Positions 39,027-47,034 of a stretch of DNA of 64,000 nt are shown here, in pieces (positions within the stretch are counted from its first letter, which is position 1; each line of letters opens with the position of its first letter). Under the pieces are notes generated by a model. The model had not been told where the DNA came from. It did no database searches and saw only the letters and a list, made by a program, of their open reading frames with translations. Origin of the DNA: Pirellulales bacterium. GTDB taxonomy: Bacteria > Planctomycetota > Planctomycetia > Pirellulales > PALSA-1355. The stretch is from assembly GCA_022844125.1 (NCBI GenBank), contig JALHMI010000002.1, forward strand, positions 310,001 through 374,000, written 5' to 3'. A program made the translations under genes and the position numbers.

Positions 39027-41072
39027 ATGGCTCACGGATTGAATCCAGCTCAGCATGAAGCGGTACACACGCTGCGCGGGCCGCTGCTAGTGCTGGCCGG
39101 CGCCGGAACCGGCAAAACACGTGTCGTCACGTATCGCATTGCCCATCTCATCAAACACGGCACGCGACCCAGCCAAATCCTGGCGGTAACGTTTACGAAC
39201 AAGGCCGCCGCGGAAATGCAAGAGCGTGCGGCCGGTCTGCTCGGTAAAAAGCCGACCGAGAGGCCCGAGATCTCGACGTTTCACTCACTCTGCGTGCGCA
39301 TCCTGCGGCGACACGCCCCGCGGCTGGGCTACCCGGCGCAGTTCGCGATCTACGATCGCGGAGATCAGGAAAGCGTTGCCCGCGCCGCGCTGCGCGAGAT
39401 TCGCGTTCCGGACGAGGCCCTGCGACCGGGCGACTTGATCAACTTCATCAGTCGTTGGAAGACGCATTCCGTCCGGCCTGACAAAGCCGCCACGCTCGCG
39501 ACCACCGACAAAGAGCATCTGGCATCAATGGCGTACCGGAGGTACCAAGCGGGGCTTAAGCAGGCTGGCGCGGTCGACTTTGACGATCTGCTGATGTGCA
39601 CCGAGGAGCTGTTCGGTCAGTTTGCCGATGTGCGGGCTGCCGAAGCCGAGCGTTTCCGCCATCTGTTGATTGACGAGTATCAGGATACGAACGCCAGCCA
39701 GTACCGCATCATCAGCGCTCTCGCTGAAACACATCGCAACTTGTGCGTTGTGGGCGACGATGATCAATCGATCTATGGCTGGCGCGGAGCGGAGGTCGCG
39801 CATATTCTCCGCTTCAAAACCGACTGGCCCGACGCGAAGGTCGTCCGGCTGGAGGAGAATTACCGCTCGACTGAAGCGATCCTCACGCTGGCCAATCGGC
39901 TGATTCGCTTTAATTCGCTGCGCCACGACAAAGTGCTCCGCCCCGCCCGCACCGGCGGCGACAAGCCTCAGATTCTGCAATGCCCGGATGAGGAAAAGGA
40001 GGCGGAGACCGTCGTCGGCGATATTGCCGCCCAGCTTGCCACCGGACGCGTGCATCCCCGCGAGTTCGCAATCCTGTTTCGGACCAACGAACAGCCGCGC
40101 GCTTTCGAAGCAGAGCTACGCAAAGCCAAACTCCCCTACGTGCTCGTCGGCGGCATGTCCTTTTATGATCGCAAGGAAGTTCGCGATGTCCTCGCGTACC
40201 TTAAACTGCTCGTAACGCCCAGCGATGAAATCTCGCTCCGCCGGGTAATCAACGTGCCGGCTCGCGCGATCGGCAGCAAAGCCCAGGAGGCCTTGGTCGA
40301 GCGCGCCGTGTCCGAAGGGAAATCTCTCTGGGACGTGCTGACAGATGCCAAGCGGATCGCGGGCCTCACCGCACCGGCTATCGAATCGATGGGCAAGTTC
40401 CGCAGACTGGTCGAGCACTTTCGCGAGCGACTTGATAAGGGGCCAATCGTCGACGTGGTGACCACCCTGATACGCGAGATCGGTTATCAAGACGAGATCG
40501 CGCGTCTCTATAAGGAACCTGCCGATCAGCAGGCTCGTTGGGCAGCGGTCGAGGAAGTCGTCAACTCGCTCGGCTCCTATTGCAAACGAGCCAGGAAACC
40601 GACGCTGGCCGGCTTCCTGGACGATGTCGCCCTGGGTGATCGCGACACGAGCGACGAGAAGGAAACTCAGCTCAAGCGAAACGCCATCGCCCTGATGACC
40701 CTGCACAGTGCCAAGGGACTGGAATTCCCGCAGGTCTACCTGGTCGGTATGGAAGAGGGCCTCCTGCCGCACCGGCGGTCGGTCGAAATCGAAGGGGATG
40801 CGATCGACGAAGAACGGCGGCTGTGCTACGTGGGGATTACGCGCGCTCAAGACCGACTGACGATGTCGCTGGCCCTGTCACGCATGAAATGGGGTAAGGC
40901 CCGCGATACCATCCCCAGCCGGTTTCTGTTCGAAGTCACGGGCCAGGCGGAATCCGCCGCTGCCTCGCGAGCGGCTGTTCAACCCAAGGGACCGCATTCG
41001 CGAAGGTCGGGCAAACACGGCCAGCATCCCCCTGCCAAGGGCAAAGGTGCCGATACCCGACGGACACGCTAG
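39027..41072 (+). CDS. UvrD/Rep/PcrA-family ATP-dependent DNA helicase
   Basis: A 681-aa superfamily 1 helicase. Motifs in order: Walker A AGAGTGKTR (I), VTFTNKAAAEM (Ia), STFHSLCVRILRRH, DEYQDTN (II), VGDDDQSIYGWRGAE (III), LEENYRSTEAIL (IV), LMTLHSAKGLEFPQVYLVGMEEGLLPH (V) and EERRLCYVGITRAQDRL (VI). It translocates 3'-5' on single-stranded DNA in repair or replication restart. The tail after residue 635 is basic and low-complexity (RRSGKHGQHPPAKGKG), common in PcrA-type enzymes. It is shorter than E. coli UvrD (720) and near Rep and PcrA in length. The SbcD-like/YhaN-like genes follow in the same direction after 132 bp. Confidence 0.94.
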   Translation: MAHGLNPAQHEAVHTLRGPLLVLAGAGTGKTRVVTYRIAHLIKHGTRPSQILAVTFTNKAAAEMQERAAGLLGKKPTERPEISTFHSLCVRILRRHAPRLGYPAQFAIYDRGDQESVARAALREIRVPDEALRPGDLINFISRWKTHSVRPDKAATLATTDKEHLASMAYRRYQAGLKQAGAVDFDDLLMCTEELFGQFADVRAAEAERFRHLLIDEYQDTNASQYRIISALAETHRNLCVVGDDDQSIYGWRGAEVAHILRFKTDWPDAKVVRLEENYRSTEAILTLANRLIRFNSLRHDKVLRPARTGGDKPQILQCPDEEKEAETVVGDIAAQLATGRVHPREFAILFRTNEQPRAFEAELRKAKLPYVLVGGMSFYDRKEVRDVLAYLKLLVTPSDEISLRRVINVPARAIGSKAQEALVERAVSEGKSLWDVLTDAKRIAGLTAPAIESMGKFRRLVEHFRERLDKGPIVDVVTTLIREIGYQDEIARLYKEPADQQARWAAVEEVVNSLGSYCKRARKPTLAGFLDDVALGDRDTSDEKETQLKRNAIALMTLHSAKGLEFPQVYLVGMEEGLLPHRRSVEIEGDAIDEERRLCYVGITRAQDRLTMSLALSRMKWGKARDTIPSRFLFEVTGQAESAAASRAAVQPKGPHSRRSGKHGQHPPAKGKGADTRRTR

Positions 41073-41204
41073 GCCGAAGCAAATTCTGCCCGACGACCTT
41101 GGCGATTGGGCAAAGTCGGGTAGCCGGTTTTGCCCGGCTTGGTTAAACTTCCAAGTCGAGCTGGCCACTCGATCTTTGTCGACTCTAGCGCTGGAAGGGC
41201 TGCG

Positions 41205-42425
41205 ATGGATCCGACCTTTCGATTCCTGCACGTGAGCGATCTGCACCTCGATGGTGTCGCGGGAGGCTTGGCTGAAGTTCCCGACCGCTTGCGAGGGCCG
41301 CTCACCGACGCGGCCTATCGGGCCGCCGAGCGCGTGTTCGACGCCGCCCTGAAGCATCGCGTCGACTTCGTCCTCCTGGCAGGTGATGTGATTGATCCGC
41401 CGGCCGCAGGCGCTCGCGGGATCGTATTCCTGAACGAGCAGTTTGTTAAGTTGGCCGAAGCCGGCATTCGCGTCTATTGGGCCGGCAGTCTGACCGATGA
41501 TCTTGAGCGCTGGACCGACGCTTGGCCGCTCGCGGACAGTGTTCACCGCTTCGCCACCGACCGCGTCGAACGACTCACACACCACCGGGCCGGCGAGCCG
41601 CTGGTGGAGATCGTGGGCACGAGCCGAGTTCGCGATAGTCGTGTCCCTTGGGACGAGTTTCACGCAGACACGGAGCTCTTCACGGTCGCAGTGGTTCACG
41701 GCGAGGTCGAGGGCGAGCGACTCGCACGGCGAACCATCGGTTACTGGGCTTTAGGCGGTGAGCACGCACGCCGCACCATACTGGGCGGAACCGTGACTGC
41801 ACACTACAGCGGAACCCCACAGGGACGCTCGCCGCAAGAAACGGGTCCGCATGGCTGCACGTTGGTTCAGGTCGACGACACTCGTCGCGTGCGGACAACG
41901 TTCGTCCCTACGGATGCGGTACGTTACTGCGCTGAACGGATCGTCGTGGACGAATCCGCATCGCGCGAGTCGCTACTGCCGCTATTCGAAGAACGGATGG
42001 CGGAGTTGCTGATCGATCCATTCGGCCCCGAGCTGATTGTGCACTGGCGGGTTGCCGCCGATGCACGCGTAACCCGCGAGCTGCGCTCCGGAAAAAACTC
42101 TGAGATACTCGGGCACTTGCGTACGGTTTACGGGGCTAAGAATCCCGCGGCCTGGGCGACAGCGATCGATGCCGGCGCGGCCGTGGTTCCGGGCGAGCGG
42201 TTCGAAGAAGAAACGCTGCTCGGTGAATACCTGCGCAGCACCCAACACTATCGTGAACATGCCGAAGAGTTGCTTCGCCTGGAACCATATCTTGCGGAGC
42301 ATCATCTGGTTGGCAATTTGTCACCGCTGGCCGAACTGCGCGATCCGGTTGTCCGCGAGCGAGTGCTGGCCGAGGCCGCGGCCCTGGGCTTCGAACTCTT
42401 GAGCCCAGCGGAGACCCGGTCATGA
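41205..42425 (+). CDS. SbcD/YhaO-like metallophosphoesterase with altered active site
   Basis: A 406-aa protein whose N-terminal domain is calcineurin-like: HVSDLHLDG (Asp12, His14) and LLAGDVIDP (Asp61, Asp64), with a later VVHGE (His165). Two family motifs are eroded. The GNHD box reads AGSLTD (93-98), losing both the metal-ligand Asn and the catalytic His, and the ALGHxH box reads ALGGEH (183-187), losing one His. The C-terminal region (about 230-406) is mixed helical, as in YhaO/SbcD cappers. Nuclease activity is doubtful. ATG 41205 has CTGGAAGGG upstream. The stop overlaps the ATG of the next gene by four bases, typical of SbcD-SbcC-like pairs. Confidence 0.82.
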   Translation: MDPTFRFLHVSDLHLDGVAGGLAEVPDRLRGPLTDAAYRAAERVFDAALKHRVDFVLLAGDVIDPPAAGARGIVFLNEQFVKLAEAGIRVYWAGSLTDDLERWTDAWPLADSVHRFATDRVERLTHHRAGEPLVEIVGTSRVRDSRVPWDEFHADTELFTVAVVHGEVEGERLARRTIGYWALGGEHARRTILGGTVTAHYSGTPQGRSPQETGPHGCTLVQVDDTRRVRTTFVPTDAVRYCAERIVVDESASRESLLPLFEERMAELLIDPFGPELIVHWRVAADARVTRELRSGKNSEILGHLRTVYGAKNPAAWATAIDAGAAVVPGERFEEETLLGEYLRSTQHYREHAEELLRLEPYLAEHHLVGNLSPLAELRDPVVRERVLAEAAALGFELLSPAETRS

Positions 42426-45400
42426 AAATCACCGATATCTCCGTCAATGGATTCGGTGCGTGGAGCGGCCTGGAGCTGCGCTCGCTCTCCGAGGGACTGA
42501 ACGTATTCTATGGTCCCAACGAAGCCGGCAAGACCACGTTGATGCATTTCGTGCGGGCGGTCTTCTTCGGTTTTTCGGCTGAGCGGACAGCCCGCTACCT
42601 GCCGCCGCTCTCCGGAGGCCGTCCGGGCGGGTCGTTGCAGCTCGCGTCGGGCGACATCTCTTACGTCGCCAGCCGGTTTGCCGACGAAGGCTCTCATTCC
42701 GGAGGATTGACCGTCTTTCGTGGCGACCGGCAGCTTCCCGACGGTAAGGAAACACTGTCGGCCTTACTCGGCGAGGTCGACGAACCTACGTTCAACAACG
42801 TGTTCGTGTTCGGGCTCGATGAGATTCAGGAACTCGCCACCCTTGGTGACACCCGTGCGGCAGAGGAGCTGTACGGTCTGGCCCTGGGACTCGATCGCGT
42901 ATCGCTGGTCGACGTGGTCAAGGAGCTGGAATCGTCGCGCGAGCGATTACTCGCGACGGATGAGCGCCCGTCGCTCATCGGTCAACTGCACGGACAACGA
43001 GAGCGACTACAAACCGAAATCGCCGAGCTCCATCATTCCGCCTCGAGATACCTGTCCTTGTTTGCCGAACGGTCGCGCCTCGATGCGGAAATGTCGGCGC
43101 TTGAAGCCGAGCACGCTCGCTGGGAGGAACAATCCCGCCGGATCGCCCTGGCTCGCGCTCTGGGCGAACGATGGCAGCGGCGAATGCTGCTGGCCAATCG
43201 GCTCGAAACGCTGGCTTCGGCGGATGCTTTCCCCGCCGATGGTCTGGAGCGATTCGAGCGAATCGAGGCTCGGCTCGCCCTGGGTGCGAAACGGGCCCGC
43301 ATTCTCAAACGCAAACGAGCCAAACTGCGCGAGCAAATCGCTGAGCTCAAGATAAACGACGCCCTGCGGCGGCACGCGTTGCGGGTCGAAGCTCTAGCCG
43401 AGCAGCAACCCTGGATCACGGCCCTGTACAAGCGCATCCAGGAACTCGAGAACGAGCTCTTGGAACTTGAAACTTCGCACGAAGAAGCTCGCGCTCAATG
43501 GGCCGCAGGCAGCAAGCATACCCTGACCCTTTCTTCCAAAGCCATCGACGAGCTCCGTCGGGCCGCGCGAGAGATGCAGGCCGCCCGGCGTGAGGCCGAA
43601 GCATTACACCAGCAATCCGCCGCCGCCGAACAGCAGGCCGAAGAAGTTCGCCGCCGCGTCGAGCAATCCCTGGGAAATACGAAGAACAAGGGTTTGACCG
43701 ACGCCCTGGCCGAGGCGGGCGAACTCGTTTCGATGCTTCGCAAACGAGTGCAGCTCGACGAACGCATCACGCAAATGTCTGCGCGTCAGTCGGACCTCGA
43801 ACTACAGGCCCAGGAGCATGCCGAGAACCAGATGCTCTCGACCTGGGCGCTCGCCGGCGTGGGAAGCGCATTCATCCTGGGCTGTGCGCTGGTGCTGCTT
43901 TACGTGTTTGGAAAGCTGCTACCGGGCACCCTCGGCGACTCCCTCGGCTGGCCCGTGCTCGTCGGGGGCTTCGGCTCGATGATCGCTTCGTGGGCCTTTA
44001 AGGCATACCTCGAGCGTTCCGGCGAAACCCGCCTCGACAAGTGCCACCAGCAACTCATGCTGCTCAACGATCAGATCAAGCAAGCTCAAGAAGAGCGCGA
44101 CGAACTCGACGAGCTGTTGCCGCGCGGCGGCGGTCCGCTGGTGTCTCGCCTGCAGGCTGCCGAGAGGTCGCTTGCCCGGCTCGAAGAGATCGTGCCGCTG
44201 CAAGGCGAAGCCGAATCGGTAAACGCCGCGGCGGCTGGGGCCCGCGACCAATCGACCAAGATTCGCGACCGCTGCCGCGACACGCGACAACGCTACAAAC
44301 GCCTGCTCGCCGAGCATGGCCTGCCGACCGACTTGCCCCCCAAGCAGCTCAAAACGTATGCCCGCGGTCGTCAACACACCGCGAGCCTCGATGCCGCGGT
44401 GGTCGAGAAGCGCTCCGAGCTGAACCGCAATCGCATCGAATTCGACTCTCTCACCGGCCGCATCACGCAGCTCGTAGGGCAAGTCGGTATCCGTCCGCGC
44501 AGCGAGCGACCGCTCGAGCAACTGCAGCAGTGCATTTCCGAGCTGGCCGAACAGCACTCGCTCGACAAACAGCGCAAGGAGACACTCCGCCAGATCGCGA
44601 AACTGAAACCTCGCTGGCTGGAACTGGCAAAGACACGAGGTCGACTGCGACGCGCTCGTGCGGCACTCCTGCGAAAGGCAGGAACGTTTGACGAGGTTGA
44701 GTTTCGTCGCTTGGCCGCTTTACAGGCCGATGCTCTGCGGATGCGGGGCGAACATGCCCAGCTCGAACGGGAGATCGCCTCCGCGTTGCACGGTGATCAG
44801 AACCTGCCCGTCGGCGAGTGGCTCGCGGAGGGGGAAGACCTGGATCGGCTCGATCTACATGCTCAGGAAGCACGCCGGGCAGCAGGAGCCCGTCTGAGCG
44901 AGGCCACCGAGCGTCGCGGCGAACTCAATCACCGGCTTAAACTCCTGGCCGAGGACCGCCAGCTTGCGGAGAAGCAACTCGAACTGGAAATTGTTGAGCA
45001 GCGGTTGGTCGAAGCCCTCGAGCGCTGGAGAGTGCTGGCCGTAACAAATCTGTTGCTGGTGGCGGTCCGCGAGTTCTACGAGCGCGAACACCAGCCGCAG
45101 GTCCTCCGCGACGCTTCGACGTACCTCAAAAAACTCACCGGCGGCAGGTACTCGCGGGTTTGGACTCCGCTAGGCGCACACGAACTTCGGATCGACGAAC
45201 TCGACGGACGCAGTCTGCGCGTGGAAATGCTTTCCAGTGGCACCCGCGAACAATTGTTTTTGGCGCTGCGGCTGGCGCTGGCCAGCGCCTTCGCCCGACG
45301 AGGGATCGACTTGCCGCTAGTGCTGGATGACGTTCTGGTGAACTTCGACGTGATTCGCTCGCGCGCCGCCGCGCTCGTGCTTCGCGATTTCGCCAAGCGA

Positions 45401-45898
45401 GGCCATCAAGTGTTGCTGTTCACCTGCCACGAACACATCGCCAAGCTGTTCCGCAATGTAAAGGCCGACGTCCGCAATCTGCCGGATCGTACCGGAGCGG
45501 TCGAAGCGCCGCCGCCGCGAGAAGTAGAAGAGCCCGCGCCGGCGGAAGCGAAGGCTTCGCCGGAACCGATTGTAGAGGTCGTACCCGAACCTGTGATCGC
45601 GCCCGTCCTTGAAGTGCCCATCGTATACGAGACGGAGTTCGTCGAAGAGGCTGAGATTGAAGTCGTGGCGGTGCCGGTGATCGAAGTCGTTGCACCTCCA
45701 CCTCCACCGCCCGAGCCGGTCGTCCCGCGGCCCGCCCCTACCCCGCGCAAGAGACGCCGCCGAGTGCTCCAGCGACTTGAGCGTCAGCGCTGGTCCGCCG
45801 AGGAGTTCGACGGCGAACTGCAGGATCGCGTGCGGCGCGATCTGTGGGTTGATGAGGACGGCGAACTTGTCGAGGCCAGCGACGAACACGCTGCGTAG
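42422..45898 (+). CDS. YhaN/SbcC-like membrane-associated SMC-type ATPase
   Basis: A 1158-aa ATPase. Walker A is GPNEAGKTT (residues 31-39); the C-terminal half-site has LSSGTREQLFLALRLALA (signature) and LPLVLDDVLVNFD (Walker B), then a His switch near FTCHEHI. Long coiled coils lie between. Unlike SbcC or Rad50 there are two hydrophobic segments in the middle (about residues 476-540, with WALAGVGSAFILGCALVLLYVF and WPVLVGGFGSMIASWAFKAYL), as in YhaN-type proteins, which would tether it to the membrane. After the ATPase comes a tail of about 140 residues rich in Glu, Pro and Val ending in a basic RRRVLQRLERQRW and an acidic end. It overlaps its partner by 4 bp (ATGA). Confidence 0.88.
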   Translation: MKITDISVNGFGAWSGLELRSLSEGLNVFYGPNEAGKTTLMHFVRAVFFGFSAERTARYLPPLSGGRPGGSLQLASGDISYVASRFADEGSHSGGLTVFRGDRQLPDGKETLSALLGEVDEPTFNNVFVFGLDEIQELATLGDTRAAEELYGLALGLDRVSLVDVVKELESSRERLLATDERPSLIGQLHGQRERLQTEIAELHHSASRYLSLFAERSRLDAEMSALEAEHARWEEQSRRIALARALGERWQRRMLLANRLETLASADAFPADGLERFERIEARLALGAKRARILKRKRAKLREQIAELKINDALRRHALRVEALAEQQPWITALYKRIQELENELLELETSHEEARAQWAAGSKHTLTLSSKAIDELRRAAREMQAARREAEALHQQSAAAEQQAEEVRRRVEQSLGNTKNKGLTDALAEAGELVSMLRKRVQLDERITQMSARQSDLELQAQEHAENQMLSTWALAGVGSAFILGCALVLLYVFGKLLPGTLGDSLGWPVLVGGFGSMIASWAFKAYLERSGETRLDKCHQQLMLLNDQIKQAQEERDELDELLPRGGGPLVSRLQAAERSLARLEEIVPLQGEAESVNAAAAGARDQSTKIRDRCRDTRQRYKRLLAEHGLPTDLPPKQLKTYARGRQHTASLDAAVVEKRSELNRNRIEFDSLTGRITQLVGQVGIRPRSERPLEQLQQCISELAEQHSLDKQRKETLRQIAKLKPRWLELAKTRGRLRRARAALLRKAGTFDEVEFRRLAALQADALRMRGEHAQLEREIASALHGDQNLPVGEWLAEGEDLDRLDLHAQEARRAAGARLSEATERRGELNHRLKLLAEDRQLAEKQLELEIVEQRLVEALERWRVLAVTNLLLVAVREFYEREHQPQVLRDASTYLKKLTGGRYSRVWTPLGAHELRIDELDGRSLRVEMLSSGTREQLFLALRLALASAFARRGIDLPLVLDDVLVNFDVIRSRAAALVLRDFAKRGHQVLLFTCHEHIAKLFRNVKADVRNLPDRTGAVEAPPPREVEEPAPAEAKASPEPIVEVVPEPVIAPVLEVPIVYETEFVEEAEIEVVAVPVIEVVAPPPPPPEPVVPRPAPTPRKRRRRVLQRLERQRWSAEEFDGELQDRVRRDLWVDEDGELVEASDEHAA

Positions 45899-45907
45899 CG
45901 CGGCACC

Positions 45908-47014
45908 TCAAGACAAGTGCGTTTCCAGCCATTCGTACACGCGGCGCTCTGCCAATGGCGGAATCGTGTGCCCCTCTCGGTGATTAAACAGCCCCACGCG
46001 TCGCGGTTCGCCGTAGAAACTGTAGACCGGCATCACCGACTCGATGAACGGCCAGCTGCGAGCGCCATCGGCCGAGTCGCCGCCGATCAGCAGAAACGCC
46101 CGCGGCGCGACCATTGCCAGGAGTTCGTGGTGGTTGCGGCCCAGGTACTCGTCGTCCCCCCAGTACCAGGGCGCTTCCCAATTGGAGTACTGCAGGCCGA
46201 TCCCGCCTTCGCTGCTCACGGTAGCCTTGATGCGATCATCGAATGCGGCCAGGTACAGGGCCTCCTTCCCACCGAGTGAGTGCCCCGCGCAACCAATCCG
46301 TTTGGGATCGACTTCATTCATCGTCACGAGCACGTCGACGGCCTTCTGTCCGTCATGCAGCATTTTGGCGATGCCGCGCGAGGCGGGATGCCGCCGCTTG
46401 AACTGCTCGACCTGTCTCTTGAAACTGGTACGGGGGAAATCGTCCCACAAGAAACAGCGCGGGCAGATGACAACCATGCCCCGCCGGGCCAGCTCCAGGC
46501 CCCAGGCGGCTTCCTTTCGTTCCGTGAGGCCGGCTCCCTGGCGGTTCGTTTCATCGGTCGTGGAGTGAAACACCACCACAGCGGGCAGCCGTTGGTTGGG
46601 CTTGCGCGGCATGAGCAGGTAGGCGTCCGTGTCGACGCCACGCTCCGACTCATAAGTAATCCGCCGCCGCATAATGCCGTCAATCAAGTCCGATTCGCGA
46701 ATCTCGAACGTGGGCGGCGGCCCCACTCGCAGTTCTTCGAGCGCACCAATCAATTCCATCCACTGCCGGCGCTGGTAGTCGCGATGCTGCTCCCAATGCT
46801 GCACTGTGCGAATTGGGTTGCGGCCTGGATCAACCAACAGCGGCACCAAGGAGGGCGTTCCCTCAGGCACCACGGCCGGCGGAGTCTGCACCTCCTTCAG
46901 CCAGGGAACCGTGCGGGCATTGGGAAGCGGCTCGGCATCGACCTGCGTTCCCGCAACCGCACCGCCGATTGCGGCCAACGATGCTTTGCCGAATTCGCGT
47001 CGCGAGAGCGTCAT
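45908..47014 (-). CDS. Tat-exported alpha/beta hydrolase (acetyl-xylan-esterase-like)
   Basis: A 368-aa hydrolase. The N terminus TLSRREFGKASLAAIGGAVAG is a twin-arginine signal (SRREFGK box plus hydrophobic helix). The mature domain has the nucleophile elbow GHSLGG (Ser246), Asp313 or Asp316 in GGDSADGA, and His in NHREGHTIPP (His345/His349), with a preceding VVVFHSTTDE oxyanion region. This is the dienelactone-hydrolase/acetyl-xylan-esterase type common in planctomycete carbohydrate degradation. The ATG at 47014 is used, as it puts the Tat motif at the right place. It lies 20 bp downstream of the cytochrome gene on the same strand; the two are likely one operon. Confidence 0.85.
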   Translation of the reverse strand: MTLSRREFGKASLAAIGGAVAGTQVDAEPLPNARTVPWLKEVQTPPAVVPEGTPSLVPLLVDPGRNPIRTVQHWEQHRDYQRRQWMELIGALEELRVGPPPTFEIRESDLIDGIMRRRITYESERGVDTDAYLLMPRKPNQRLPAVVVFHSTTDETNRQGAGLTERKEAAWGLELARRGMVVICPRCFLWDDFPRTSFKRQVEQFKRRHPASRGIAKMLHDGQKAVDVLVTMNEVDPKRIGCAGHSLGGKEALYLAAFDDRIKATVSSEGGIGLQYSNWEAPWYWGDDEYLGRNHHELLAMVAPRAFLLIGGDSADGARSWPFIESVMPVYSFYGEPRRVGLFNHREGHTIPPLAERRVYEWLETHLS

Positions 47015-47034
47015 CCTTCTGTCCTCTGCGATGT

